DNA from: an uncultured Sulfitobacter sp.
Lineage (GTDB): Bacteria > Pseudomonadota > Alphaproteobacteria > Rhodobacterales > Rhodobacteraceae
Direction of reading: 5' to 3'
Length of the DNA stretch: 64,000 nucleotides
Assembly: GCA_937928635.1 (NCBI GenBank)
Contig: CALFWM010000053.1
Location: 1 to 64,000 of the forward strand
The position numbers were made by a program, and so were the translations under genes. Positions 42,489 to 51,765 of this stretch are shown here, piece after piece. Below the pieces are notes generated by a model, which made no database searches, was not told where the DNA came from, and was given only the letters and a program-made list of their open reading frames with translations. How positions within the stretch are numbered: position 1 is the stretch's first letter; each line of letters opens with the position of its first letter.

Positions 42489-42558
42489 ATTTGTATCCTT
42501 GGATTCGAAAACGCGCAAGCGGCAATCGTGTTGCCGGTTGATGGAAATGGGGCGCAGC

Positions 42559-44424
42559 ATGACGGAAAAAACGCATCACCTGACAACGGCGCAGGCGATC
42601 ATTCGGTATCTGGCCAATCAATATATCGAGGTGGATGGGCAAGAGATGCGCGTCTGCGGCGGCGGATTTGGTATTTTCGGCCATGGCAATGTGACCTGTC
42701 TGGGTGAGGCGCTTTACGATGCCCGCGATACCTTGCCGTTGTATCGTGGTCAGAATGAGCAAAGCATGGGGTTTGCCGCTGCCGGATATGCCAAACAATG
42801 GCTGCGCCAACGGTTTATGTTTTGCACGGCCAGTGCCGGGCCGGGGACCAGCAATCTGCTCACTTCTTCCGCGTTGGCACATGCGAACCGTTTGCCGATG
42901 TTGATGTTGTGCGGGGATACATACCAAACGCGGTTGTCTGACCCGGTGTTGCAACAGTTGGAACATTTTGGGAATCCCACGCTGGGGGTAAATGACGCAT
43001 TCAAATCGGTCACACGCTATTGGGACCGCATCACCCATCCCGCGCAGGTGATCCAATCACTGCCTGCCGCCTTGGCCACCATGCTGGACCCGGCTGATTG
43101 TGGGCCTGCGTTCATTGGTCTGCCGCAGGACGTTCAAGGGTGGACCTATGACTATCCCGACAGCTTTTTTGACAAACGTGTGCATCGCATCCGTCGCCAA
43201 GTACCCGACCCGGCAGAAATTGCAGATGCGGCGGCATTGTTGAAGACAGCCAAGCGCCCGATGATTATCGCAGGGGGTGGTATTCAGTATTCTGGTGCAG
43301 TTGCAGAGCTGACCGCCTTTGCAGAAACACACAATATCCCCGTGGTAGAGACGATTGCAGGGCGGGCGAACCTTGTGCAGGGGCATCCGCTTAACATCGG
43401 CCCCGTGGGGGTGACGGGATCAGATAGTGCTAATGCAATTGCTGAAAAAGCGGATGTGATTTTGGCAATTGGCACGCGGTTGCAGGATTTTACAACCGGG
43501 TCTTGGACAGCCTTTGCCAAAGAATCCCGGATCATCGGGATGAACGTAGGACGTCATGACGCGATGAAGCATTTGTCATTGCCGGTTGTTGGTGACGCGA
43601 AGCGAAGTATTCCGCTGTTAGAGACTGAAATGCACGGATACCGTGCCCCTAATGAATGGGTCAATTTCGCGCAGGCAGAGCGGGTGAAATGGGTTGCCTA
43701 TACCGACGAGATCACGACGCCCGGCAACGGCCCAAATTCATACTGTCAGGCGATCCGCGTGGCCAACGACCTTTGTGCGCCGCGCGACCGTGTGGTGGCG
43801 GCCGCAGGTGGCTTGCCCGCAGAAGTGACAGCCCATTGGCAGACCAAAGACATCGGTACTGTTGATGTGGAGTTTGGTTTTTCCTGCATGGGCTACGAGA
43901 TTTCGGGCGCGTGGGGCGCGCGCATCGCGCAGTTCGAGCGGGAGCCAGACCGCGACACTATCGTTTTTTGCGGTGACGGGTCTTATCTGATGATGAACTC
44001 GGATATCTATTCCTCTGTTCTGACCGGTCGCAAGCTGATCATTTGTGTGCTTGATAACGGCGGGTTTGCGGTGATCAACAAGCTGCAAAACAACACAGGC
44101 AATGAGAGTTTTAACAATCTGATTGCAGATTGCCCCACCGTGCCGGCACCTTTTGCGGTCGATTTTGAGGCACATGCCGCCGCGATGGGCGCACATACAG
44201 AAACAGTCTCTAATCCAGCGGAATTTGGTGACGCATTCAAACGCGCGCAAGCCGCAGACAAGACCAGCGTGATCGTGATGAAGGTCGATGCCTATGAGGG
44301 TTGGACAACCCAGGGTCACACCTGGTGGGAGGTTGGCACGCCGCATGTCACGGACAATCCAAAGGTTGCGGAAAAACATGCGGAGATTGAGGCGGAGCGC
44401 GCTAAGCAGCGGCGGGGTGTATGA
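42559..44424 (+). CDS. iolD: 3D-(3,5/4)-trihydroxycyclohexane-1,2-dione hydrolase
   Basis: A 621-aa thiamine diphosphate enzyme that opens the ring of the inositol-derived dione to 5-deoxy-glucuronate. The N-terminal TPP-binding half (GGFGIFGHGNV, FCTASAGPGTSN), the central domain and the C-terminal FCGDGSYLMMNSDI Mg-TPP motif are intact. The same frame is open far upstream opposite the dehydrogenase gene, but the N terminus MTEKTHHLTTAQAIIRYLANQY fits the family start; in-frame ATGs at 42541 and 42547 are alternatives. First gene of the plus-strand iol operon. Confidence 0.95.
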   Translation: MTEKTHHLTTAQAIIRYLANQYIEVDGQEMRVCGGGFGIFGHGNVTCLGEALYDARDTLPLYRGQNEQSMGFAAAGYAKQWLRQRFMFCTASAGPGTSNLLTSSALAHANRLPMLMLCGDTYQTRLSDPVLQQLEHFGNPTLGVNDAFKSVTRYWDRITHPAQVIQSLPAALATMLDPADCGPAFIGLPQDVQGWTYDYPDSFFDKRVHRIRRQVPDPAEIADAAALLKTAKRPMIIAGGGIQYSGAVAELTAFAETHNIPVVETIAGRANLVQGHPLNIGPVGVTGSDSANAIAEKADVILAIGTRLQDFTTGSWTAFAKESRIIGMNVGRHDAMKHLSLPVVGDAKRSIPLLETEMHGYRAPNEWVNFAQAERVKWVAYTDEITTPGNGPNSYCQAIRVANDLCAPRDRVVAAAGGLPAEVTAHWQTKDIGTVDVEFGFSCMGYEISGAWGARIAQFEREPDRDTIVFCGDGSYLMMNSDIYSSVLTGRKLIICVLDNGGFAVINKLQNNTGNESFNNLIADCPTVPAPFAVDFEAHAAAMGAHTETVSNPAEFGDAFKRAQAADKTSVIVMKVDAYEGWTTQGHTWWEVGTPHVTDNPKVAEKHAEIEAERAKQRRGV

Positions 44425-45263
44425 TGAAGACATACACCGAAATTACCGCTGACCCGAATGCGATTGTTCAGGATCTGTTGCATGGTGCTGGCGCCGTTAA
44501 GATCACTGGCCTTTTCTCTGATCAGCAAATTGCAGATGCACGTGCCATCGTTATGCAGCATTCAGAGCATGACTCAGAAAAGGTAACGCATTTTCAAGGT
44601 GCTGCCGAGGAGGCAAGCAGAATCAACTTGCAACGCAGGGTCTGGAACCTCCTTGCCAAAGGTGAGGTGTTTTCCGACATGGCCGCACATCCGGTGATGA
44701 TGGATATTCTGCGGAAATTTCTTGGAACAGAGTTCATCATGGGGTCGATCGCTGCCAACCGTATCTTGCCCGGTGGGCCGGGGCAGGAACCGCATGTGGA
44801 TTATCCCTATTGGGACTTCCACAGCCCGGAGTCGCACCCCGTTGGATTGAACGGGTCGTTCCCGATGAATGCGCAGGTGTCGGTTATTCTAGACCCTTTT
44901 ACAGCCGAAAGCGGGGCAACAGGGTATTTGCCGGGCAGTCAAAAAGAACTTCGGTATCCAACGCCGGAGGACAAGTTTTTTGATCATTGCGAACAGATGA
45001 CAGGGGAGCCGGGAGACGTGGTGCTGTTTTATGGCGTGACCTGGCATTGCGCGATGCCCAACCGGTCAGATCACGACCGCAGTGCGATCCTGATCCAATA
45101 TTTGCCGAAATGGGTGAAACCAATGGAGGACATGCCGGCCGCTTTGCCGCAGTCCTTTATTGATGCCGCCAGCCCTGAAATCAGACAACTGATCGGGTTG
45201 AACTACCCTTATCCCGAAGTTTTGGACGCGGCCAAGGCAGGCAATACAGAGGGACGCGCATGA
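44421..45263 (+). CDS. Phytanoyl-CoA dioxygenase (PhyH) family Fe(II)/2-oxoglutarate oxygenase
   Basis: A 280-aa enzyme embedded in the iol operon, overlapping iolD and iolC by 4 bp each. The facial triad is visible: His125-x-Asp127 (EPHVDYP) and His209 (TWHCAM), with Arg220 eleven residues later to hold 2-oxoglutarate. The fold is double-stranded beta-helix. No step of the known inositol pathway needs such an oxygenase, so it may hydroxylate or demethylate an inositol derivative (for example an O-methyl inositol) to feed the pathway. That role is a guess from context. Confidence 0.88.
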   Translation: MMKTYTEITADPNAIVQDLLHGAGAVKITGLFSDQQIADARAIVMQHSEHDSEKVTHFQGAAEEASRINLQRRVWNLLAKGEVFSDMAAHPVMMDILRKFLGTEFIMGSIAANRILPGGPGQEPHVDYPYWDFHSPESHPVGLNGSFPMNAQVSVILDPFTAESGATGYLPGSQKELRYPTPEDKFFDHCEQMTGEPGDVVLFYGVTWHCAMPNRSDHDRSAILIQYLPKWVKPMEDMPAALPQSFIDAASPEIRQLIGLNYPYPEVLDAAKAGNTEGRA

Positions 45264-46243
45264 AAGACGTCGGCCCCGGTATCAGGAAAAACAATTTCAT
45301 TATTGTGGGTCGCGTGGGTATGGACCTGTTCCCGGGCCCGGGTGAGGCAACCGAAGGCGCGGATACGTTCAGCGCCGATATGGGCGGATCCTCTGCCAAT
45401 ACGGCGGCGGGAATTGTGAAACTGGGTGGCAAAGCCGCACTTGTGACGCGGGTGTCAGATGACGCGGTCGGGCGGTTTTGTGTGAACAAGCTGCACCATT
45501 ATGGTGTTGATACGACCCATGTGACACCGGTGGGCGGCGAGGCACGCAATTCGCTGGCGCTGTATGAAAGCCGTGTTGAGGGGCATCAATCTGTCATCTA
45601 TCGCAATGGTGCCGCCGATTTTGAGATGAACGTAGCAGACGTTGAGGCTGTGGATTATGCTCGATACGGTGCCTTGGTAACAGCGGGCACGGTGTTTGCT
45701 GCTGAACCCTCGCGCGGTGCGTCTTTCCGTGCGTTTGAGCTGGCGCATGCGGCGGGCCTGCCTGTGATTTTTGACATCGACTATAGACCCTATTCATGGC
45801 CTTCTGCCGCCGTTGCCGCCGATGTGCTGTCCCGTGCAGGGGCACTGTCAGATATGATTGTTGGCAATGACGATGAGTTTGGATTCATGGCCGGTGGCAA
45901 GGAAAAGGGCCTCGATATGGCGCGTCATCTGGCCGCCACAACCGCCAGTATTGTCATCTACAAGATGGGCGAACATGGCGCGATAACTTTTGCCGATGGG
46001 CAGGAAATCAAAACGGGGATCTATCCTGTGACCGCGCTGAAACCGACCGGTGCGGGGGACAGCTTTATGGCAGGTTTGTTGGCCGCCATGGCGGATGGGA
46101 TGGATATTAAGTCCGCGATCTTGCGCGGCTCTGCCTGTGCGGCGATCGTTGTCTCCAAACCCGGCTGTGCCCCGGCAATGCCCTACCCTGTCGATCTAGA
46201 GAATTTTCTGGCCGATCATCCCGGCCCCACCCCCTTATCCTAA
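45260..46243 (+). CDS. iolC: 5-dehydro-2-deoxygluconokinase
   Basis: A 327-aa PfkB-family kinase that phosphorylates 5-dehydro-2-deoxy-D-gluconate. The N-terminal GRVGMDLFP and GGSSANTAAG substrate-site motifs and the C-terminal anion-hole motif PTGAGDSFMAG with catalytic Asp are intact. Single-domain form, unlike the IolC-aldolase fusions of some bacteria; the aldolase here is separate (47089). Starts within the phyH stop (ATGA) and lies 9 bp before iolB. Confidence 0.93.
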   Translation: MKDVGPGIRKNNFIIVGRVGMDLFPGPGEATEGADTFSADMGGSSANTAAGIVKLGGKAALVTRVSDDAVGRFCVNKLHHYGVDTTHVTPVGGEARNSLALYESRVEGHQSVIYRNGAADFEMNVADVEAVDYARYGALVTAGTVFAAEPSRGASFRAFELAHAAGLPVIFDIDYRPYSWPSAAVAADVLSRAGALSDMIVGNDDEFGFMAGGKEKGLDMARHLAATTASIVIYKMGEHGAITFADGQEIKTGIYPVTALKPTGAGDSFMAGLLAAMADGMDIKSAILRGSACAAIVVSKPGCAPAMPYPVDLENFLADHPGPTPLS

Positions 46244-46252
46244 GGAACGCCC

Positions 46253-47092
46253 ATGCATATCGCGGCCCATGACAACCAGAACAACGCCATTGTGGATGCG
46301 GATGACCCAACCGTTCCGTTGAACTATTTTAACATCGTGAAACTCAAGGCCGGGCAGTCGTTTGACTATCAGGTGCCGGGGTATGAAACCTGCATTGTAC
46401 CCGCCACGGGTATGGTGGATGTCAGGGTTGAGGGAGTTGATTTTAGGGCTCTTGGCAACCGCACCAAAGATGTCTGGGACGGGGAGCCCGAAGGCGTTTA
46501 TGTGCCCTCCGGTGCCAAGGCCACCATGGTGGCCACGCGCGACACGGAGACTTTTATAGCCGGTGCCAAATACGACAAGGTACTCGACCCGTTTGACGTG
46601 CGTGTCGCGGAGCTGGACAAGGTGCAATACGGGTCGGATGACACTAAAACCCATCGCAAGATCAAACACATCCTCGGCCAGAAACAACATGGCAAGGTGG
46701 GGCGTTTGTTGGTGAGTGAGCTTTTCACCGTTGGGCAAGGCGGGTGGTCCGGCTTTCCGGCGCACAAACATGACACTGACAACCTGCCACATGAGACGCG
46801 CCATGATGAGACATATAATTTTCGTTTCAAGCCAAACCACGGGTCTGGCGTCCAGATTTTGCAACGTGAAGAGGGCAAACCGGGGGATGCCTATCAGCTG
46901 ATGGATGGCTCCACCATTTGCATCGACAAAGGGTATCATCCCTGCGCGGTGATGCCGGGCTATGAGATGTATTATTTCACCATTCTCGGCGGCCTTTCGC
47001 AGCGGTCTCTGGTCCAGTTTTTTCAGCCCACTCACGCCTATCAAATAGAGACTATTCCGGGCATTAAAGACATGGTTGCAAAGTTTAAATGA
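46253..47092 (+). CDS. iolB: 5-deoxy-glucuronate isomerase
   Basis: A 279-aa bicupin isomerase that converts 5-deoxy-glucuronate to 5-dehydro-2-deoxygluconate. The metal-binding region PAHKHDTD and ETRHDETYNFRF in the second cupin is intact, with the family C-terminal MPGYEMYYFTILGG. Start ATG at 46253 follows AAGGAACG. It overlaps the aldolase gene by 4 bp. Confidence 0.95.
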   Translation: MHIAAHDNQNNAIVDADDPTVPLNYFNIVKLKAGQSFDYQVPGYETCIVPATGMVDVRVEGVDFRALGNRTKDVWDGEPEGVYVPSGAKATMVATRDTETFIAGAKYDKVLDPFDVRVAELDKVQYGSDDTKTHRKIKHILGQKQHGKVGRLLVSELFTVGQGGWSGFPAHKHDTDNLPHETRHDETYNFRFKPNHGSGVQILQREEGKPGDAYQLMDGSTICIDKGYHPCAVMPGYEMYYFTILGGLSQRSLVQFFQPTHAYQIETIPGIKDMVAKFK

Positions 47093-47937
47093 CCCTCGTG
47101 ACCCTTGCAGGTGTCCTGCAACCGGCCCTGCGCGATGGCTACGCGGTGGCGGGTCTGGTAACGCTGGGTTGGGAAGACATGCGCGCCTTTGTTGCGGCGG
47201 CAGAGGCCGAAGACTGCCCGGTGATTTTGCAGGCTGGTCCATCATGTCGCGCGCATACGCCACTGCCCGTGCTGGGTAAGATGTTCCGCCATTTGGCCGA
47301 AGGTGCGAGCGTGCCGGTCGTGGCGCATCTGGATCATGGTTACACGTTTGAAGAATGCCGCGAGGCGCTGGACAATGGCTTTACCTCGCTCATGTTTGAT
47401 GGATCGCGCAAACCCCTGGCGCAAAACATTGATGAGACCGCAAGGATCGTTGAGATGGCCCATCACGCTGGTATCTCCTGTGAGGGGGAGATTGGATTTG
47501 TGGGCTACGCGGACGGTGAAAATTCCTCCGGGACAGACCCGGAGGAGGCCGCACAGTTTGCCCGTGACACGGGTGTGGACGCGATGGCGATTTCTGTTGG
47601 CAACGTGCATTTGCAGCAGGAAAAAGAGGGTGGTCTGGATGAAAATCGCATCGCGCAGATTGCGGCAGTGACGGACGTGCCACTTGTCATCCACGGCGGG
47701 TCTGGTGTGCCGGTGGCGCAGCGCACAGCGCTCGCAACAGGCTCTAACATATGCAAATTCAACATCGGCACCGAATTGCGCATGGCCTTTGGGGCGGCGA
47801 TGCGGGCCTCGATCAACAGTGATCTCGCGCGATTTGACCGCGTCAGCATTCTGAAGGACACTCATGACCCAATGGTGGCAGCAACCAGATCAGTGCTGGC
47901 AGCGATGGGTTATGCAAACCGCAGAGGAGCCACATGA
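47089..47937 (+). CDS. iolJ: Class II aldolase, 6-phospho-5-dehydro-2-deoxygluconate aldolase type
   Basis: A 282-aa zinc aldolase of the fructose-bisphosphate class II family. VAHLDHG (Zn and catalytic region), EGEIGFVG, GNVHLQ and HGGSGVP are the expected motifs. Placed directly after iolB and iolC, it most likely splits the phosphorylated intermediate to dihydroxyacetone phosphate and malonate semialdehyde. A plain FbaA role is possible but less likely in this operon. ATGA overlaps on both sides. Confidence 0.87.
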   Translation: MTLVTLAGVLQPALRDGYAVAGLVTLGWEDMRAFVAAAEAEDCPVILQAGPSCRAHTPLPVLGKMFRHLAEGASVPVVAHLDHGYTFEECREALDNGFTSLMFDGSRKPLAQNIDETARIVEMAHHAGISCEGEIGFVGYADGENSSGTDPEEAAQFARDTGVDAMAISVGNVHLQQEKEGGLDENRIAQIAAVTDVPLVIHGGSGVPVAQRTALATGSNICKFNIGTELRMAFGAAMRASINSDLARFDRVSILKDTHDPMVAATRSVLAAMGYANRRGAT

Positions 47938-48920
47938 TGCGCATCGGGATTTTGGGCTGCGGTCGGATTGGGCAGGTCCACGCCCGTTCGCTTTCGCAAC
48001 TGACGGATGCGAAACTGGTGGCGGTTGCAGATGCTGTTCCAGCAGCGGCGGAGGCGCTGGCCGCGCAAAATGGTGCGCAGGTGCGCGCGGCAAACGCGAT
48101 CATCGCGGCAGCCGATGTGGATGCGGTGATCATCTGCACGCCAACCGATACACATTACGATTTGATCCATGAAGCCGCGCGGGCGGGAAAGGCGATTTTC
48201 TGCGAAAAACCGGTGGATATGTCCGCCGCGCGGATTGAAGACTGCATGAAAGTTGTCGCGCAGCATGACGTCGCATTTTTGACTGCGTTTAACCGCCGGT
48301 TCGACCCAAACTTTGCGTCAGCGCAGGCGCGTATTGTCGCAGGCGAGATTGGAGCGGTCGAGATTGTCACCATTCAGTCGCGTGACCCTAGCCCGCCCCC
48401 AATCAGCTACATCAAAAGCTCTGGCGGCATTTTCCGCGATATGATGATTCACGATATCGACATGGCGCGGTTCTTGCTGGGAGAGGACCCTGTGCAGGTC
48501 TATGCCGTCGGATCAGCCTTGGTAGACCCTGATATAGGGACAGCGGGCGACGTTGACACAGCCGCTGTAACGCTGACCACTGCCTCGGGTAAAATCTGCC
48601 AGATCACCAATTCCCGCCGGGCCAGTTATGGGTATGATCAACGGATTGAGGTGCACGGTGCCAAAGGAATGCTGCGCGCAGAAAACGTTTTGGAAAACAC
48701 CGTTGAGATCGCCACCGAAGCGGGGTTTCGTCGCGCGCCGACGCAACATTTCTTTCTGGAGCGGTACGAGGCGGCGTATCAGTCAGAGATGGAACATTTT
48801 GTGGAGGCGGTAGAGGGGGGCAAACCCTTATCCCCCACAATCGAAGACGGCTTAAAGGCGCAGCAGATTGCGGATGCGGCCGCGCTCTCGCTTAATACCG
48901 GGCAACCCGTTACATTGTGA
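47934..48920 (+). CDS. iolG: Myo-inositol 2-dehydrogenase-like Gfo/Idh enzyme
   Basis: A 328-aa enzyme with the Rossmann motif GILGCGRIGQVHARSL, FCEKPVDMS active-site Lys, and MMIHDIDMARFLLG, the pattern of IolG with catalytic Asp/His. Of the three dehydrogenases in this regulon it looks closest to classical myo-inositol dehydrogenase, catalysing the first step. Its ATG overlaps the aldolase stop, and either of two adjacent ATGs can start it. Confidence 0.88.
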   Translation: MMRIGILGCGRIGQVHARSLSQLTDAKLVAVADAVPAAAEALAAQNGAQVRAANAIIAAADVDAVIICTPTDTHYDLIHEAARAGKAIFCEKPVDMSAARIEDCMKVVAQHDVAFLTAFNRRFDPNFASAQARIVAGEIGAVEIVTIQSRDPSPPPISYIKSSGGIFRDMMIHDIDMARFLLGEDPVQVYAVGSALVDPDIGTAGDVDTAAVTLTTASGKICQITNSRRASYGYDQRIEVHGAKGMLRAENVLENTVEIATEAGFRRAPTQHFFLERYEAAYQSEMEHFVEAVEGGKPLSPTIEDGLKAQQIADAAALSLNTGQPVTL

Positions 48921-48945
48921 TCACCACAACAAAAAGGGTGCCAAG

Positions 48946-50679
48946 ATGAGCCGCAAAACCTATGCAGAATTGCGTTCCGCGCGTTGGTATGCGCCAGATG
49001 ATTTGCGGTCGTTCGGGCATCGGTCGCGGACCATGCAAATGGGGCTATCGGCGGAGGACTGGGAGGGCAAACCGGTCATCGCCATCCTCAATACATGGTC
49101 CGATGTGCAGCCATGTCACATGCATTTCCGGGATCGGGTGGAGTTTGTCAAAAAGGGGATTTTGCAGGCCGGTGGTATGCCCGTGGAAATCCCGGTGCAT
49201 TCGCTAGGGGAGCAACTGCTGAAACCTACCGCGATGCTATACCGCAATATGGTCGCGATGGAGGTGGAGGAGGTTTTACGCTCCAACCCTGTTGATGGTG
49301 CCGTGTTGATGGGTGGCTGTGATAAATCTACGCCGGCGCTGATCATGGGAGCCGTTTCGATGGGGCTGCCGTTCATCTATCTACCCGCTGGGCCGATGTT
49401 GCGGGGTAATTATGCGGGCAAAACCCTCGGATCAGGCTCTGATGCGTGGAAATATTGGGATGAGCGGCGGGCAGGCACCATCTCTCAGGCGGAGTGGCAG
49501 GGCGTTGAGGGCGGCATTGCGCGATCTTACGGGCACTGCATGACCATGGGCACGGCCAGCACAATGACAGCGATTGCCGATGCCTGGGGGCTGTGCCTGC
49601 CCGGGGCGTCCTCCATCCCGGCACCCGATGTGAATCATCAGCGGATGTCAGCGGCCTGCGGGCGACGCGTAGTTGATATGGTCTGGGAGGACTTGACGCC
49701 AGATCAGATCATCACGTATGCGAGTACGCGCAATGCGGTCACTGTGGCGATGGCCACGGGCTGTTCGACCAATGCGATCATTCATGTCATCGCCATGGCA
49801 CGGCGCGCTGGCGTGCCTTTGGGACTGGATGACCTGGACGCGATTGGGCGCAGCACGCCGGTGATCGCGAATATTCGACCCTCCGGGTCTGAATACCTGA
49901 TGGAGGATTTCTTTTACGCCGGTGGACTGCGCGCCCTGATGAAAGAGTTGAGCGACAAGCTGGACCTGAGTGCGATTACCGTTACCGGCGTGCCACTGGG
50001 CGATAGTTTGAAAGATGCGCAGAACTACAATAATGACGTGATCCGCCCGCTCAGCAACCCGGTCTATCACGAGGGTTCATTGGCGGTGCTCAAGGGCAAT
50101 CTGGCCCCTGATGGCGCGGTGATCAAACCTGCCGCAATGGACCCAAAGTTCATGACGCACACAGGGCCTGCGCTGGTGGCCGACAGCTATGACGCCCTGA
50201 AGCAGATCATCAACGACCCCAACGCGGACCTGACCGCCGATACGGTTTTGATCTTGCGCAATGCAGGGCCGCAAGGCGGGCCGGGGATGCCCGAATGGGG
50301 AATGATCCCGATGCCGCAAAAGCTGCTGAACGAGGGGCACCGCGATATGGTGCGCGTGTCAGATGCGCGGATGAGCGGGACGAGCTATGGCGCCTGTATT
50401 TTGCACGTCGCACCAGAGGCGTTTATTGGCGGACCTTTGGCCCTTGTGAAAACCGGCGACATGATTGTGCTGGACGTGCCCAATCGCAAGCTAGACATGG
50501 ATGTGTCAGAGGCGGAATTGGCGGAACGCCGTGCAGCTTGGGTTGCGCCCGAACCGCGATATCAACGCGGGTATGGTTGGGTGTTTTCCAAACACATTGA
50601 GCAGGCTGACAAGGGCTGTGATTTTGACTTTTTGCGCAGCGAGTTTGGCGCGCCGGTGCCTGAGCCGGAGATACACTAA
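48946..50679 (+). CDS. IlvD/Edd-family sugar-acid dehydratase, L-arabinonate dehydratase type
   Basis: A 577-aa iron-sulfur dehydratase. Cluster cysteines are Cys57 (VQPCHMH), Cys125 (MGGCDKSTP, with the Mg-binding Lys) and Cys198 (GHCMTMG). As I recall, the [2Fe-2S] L-arabinonate dehydratase of Rhizobium uses Cys59, 127 and 200, a constant offset of two, and is of similar length; the catalytic Ser lies in RMSGTSYG (Ser477). So a pentonate or other sugar acid is more likely than dihydroxy-isovalerate. ATG at 48946 follows AAGGG. It closes the tight iol gene row, with a 180-bp gap after it. Confidence 0.88.
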   Translation: MSRKTYAELRSARWYAPDDLRSFGHRSRTMQMGLSAEDWEGKPVIAILNTWSDVQPCHMHFRDRVEFVKKGILQAGGMPVEIPVHSLGEQLLKPTAMLYRNMVAMEVEEVLRSNPVDGAVLMGGCDKSTPALIMGAVSMGLPFIYLPAGPMLRGNYAGKTLGSGSDAWKYWDERRAGTISQAEWQGVEGGIARSYGHCMTMGTASTMTAIADAWGLCLPGASSIPAPDVNHQRMSAACGRRVVDMVWEDLTPDQIITYASTRNAVTVAMATGCSTNAIIHVIAMARRAGVPLGLDDLDAIGRSTPVIANIRPSGSEYLMEDFFYAGGLRALMKELSDKLDLSAITVTGVPLGDSLKDAQNYNNDVIRPLSNPVYHEGSLAVLKGNLAPDGAVIKPAAMDPKFMTHTGPALVADSYDALKQIINDPNADLTADTVLILRNAGPQGGPGMPEWGMIPMPQKLLNEGHRDMVRVSDARMSGTSYGACILHVAPEAFIGGPLALVKTGDMIVLDVPNRKLDMDVSEAELAERRAAWVAPEPRYQRGYGWVFSKHIEQADKGCDFDFLRSEFGAPVPEPEIH

Positions 50680-50715
50680 ACCCCTTGTCAGACTCAAAAT
50701 TCCGATGCTAGCCTT

Positions 50716-50848
50716 GCTGTACCTAACCGGGCAGCGGGGTGTCTTTTGGACCCGCCCGGCGTCGGCATAGACGTGTGAAATCCCTGTGAAACAGGCGCGC
50801 AGAAATGCGGCCTTGGATCTTTCCCCCGCCGTGGGCGGGGCAAAACAG
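50716..50848 (+). promoter_or_regulatory. Structured 180-bp gap before the HIBADH-like gene
   Basis: Between 50680 and 50859 there is no gene. CCGGGC and GCCCGG arms (about 50729-50761) form one long hairpin, and CCCCGCC-GTG-GGCGGGG (about 50824-50840) forms another just before the AGGAG site of the next gene. These could terminate or attenuate between the iol operon and the following genes. Confidence 0.4.
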
Positions 50849-50859
50849 GAGCACAATTT

Positions 50860-51765
50860 ATGAAAACTGTCGGCGTTATCGGCATTGGGGATATGGGCAG
50901 CGGGCTTGCCAAGAACCTGATCACAAATGGGTATGATACCATCGGGCTTGATATTGATGCGCCGCGTATGCAGGCCTTTGTCGATATGGGAGGCCGCCCG
51001 GCAGAGACGCAAGCGCAGGTCGGGGCAGAAAGCGATGCGGTGTTCATCATGGTGATGAACGGGGATCAGGCGAAATCAATCATTCTCGGCTCAGACGGGA
51101 TTGTCGCTCAAATGCGCGCAGGCAGCGCCGTGATCTTATCTGCCACCGTCAAACCCGTCGAGGCGCAGGAAATTGGCGCGGCAATGGCCGGGTCATGTGT
51201 GCATCTGATTGATACGCCGGTGTCCGGTGGATTTCCCGGTGCGCAGGGGGGTACGCTGACAATGATGGCGGCCGCACCCCCTGACGTCCTTGAGAAATTC
51301 AGACCTGTGATGGAAGCCGTTTCAGCCAATATTCACCATGTCGGGACGACTCCCGGGGATGGTCAAACGGTAAAGGCTTGCCTGCAATCCCTGATTGGCG
51401 CGCAGTTTTCTGCCACCTTTGAAGCAGCCGTTCTGGCGGCCAAGGCCGGTGTGCCGGGGCAGGTGATTTTGGATGTGTTCGCAACCTCTTCTGCGGGCTG
51501 CGGCGTGGTTAACAACGCGCTGGAAAAGATCATTGATCGCCAGTTTGAGGGGACGGGCAGCAGCATCCACACAATGCACAAGGACCTTACGATTTCGATG
51601 AATTTGGGTGAACAATTGGGCGTGCCGTTGCACACAGCCGCCGCCGCAATGCAGATTTTTCATGCCGGACGCACCAAATACCCTGACGGAGACAACTGGG
51701 TTTGCACCCGCGTGATGGAAGAGATTGTTGGCGCCGAATTGCACCGCTCGGGATCAAAGAAATGA
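50860..51765 (+). CDS. 3-hydroxyisobutyrate dehydrogenase-like (beta-hydroxyacid) dehydrogenase
   Basis: A 301-aa enzyme of the beta-hydroxyacid dehydrogenase family: Rossmann GVIGIGDMGSGLAKNL, substrate motif DTPVSGGFPGAQGGTL and the catalytic Lys region GDGQTVKACLQSL. Family members include tartronate semialdehyde reductase and L-threonate dehydrogenase. Next to a sugar-acid dehydratase and a TIM barrel, an aldonate or tetronate oxidation role is plausible. An AGGAG site precedes the ATG. Overlaps the next gene by 4 bp. Confidence 0.86.
   Translation: MKTVGVIGIGDMGSGLAKNLITNGYDTIGLDIDAPRMQAFVDMGGRPAETQAQVGAESDAVFIMVMNGDQAKSIILGSDGIVAQMRAGSAVILSATVKPVEAQEIGAAMAGSCVHLIDTPVSGGFPGAQGGTLTMMAAAPPDVLEKFRPVMEAVSANIHHVGTTPGDGQTVKACLQSLIGAQFSATFEAAVLAAKAGVPGQVILDVFATSSAGCGVVNNALEKIIDRQFEGTGSSIHTMHKDLTISMNLGEQLGVPLHTAAAAMQIFHAGRTKYPDGDNWVCTRVMEEIVGAELHRSGSKK

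Noticed and set aside
41521-42558. Long plus-strand open frame continuous with iolD, opposite the dehydrogenase gene at 41347-42444
   Set aside because: The translation before iolD shows no family features, and codon structure fits the minus-strand Gfo/Idh gene. Open antisense frames are expected in this GC-rich DNA. IolD homology begins at 42559.
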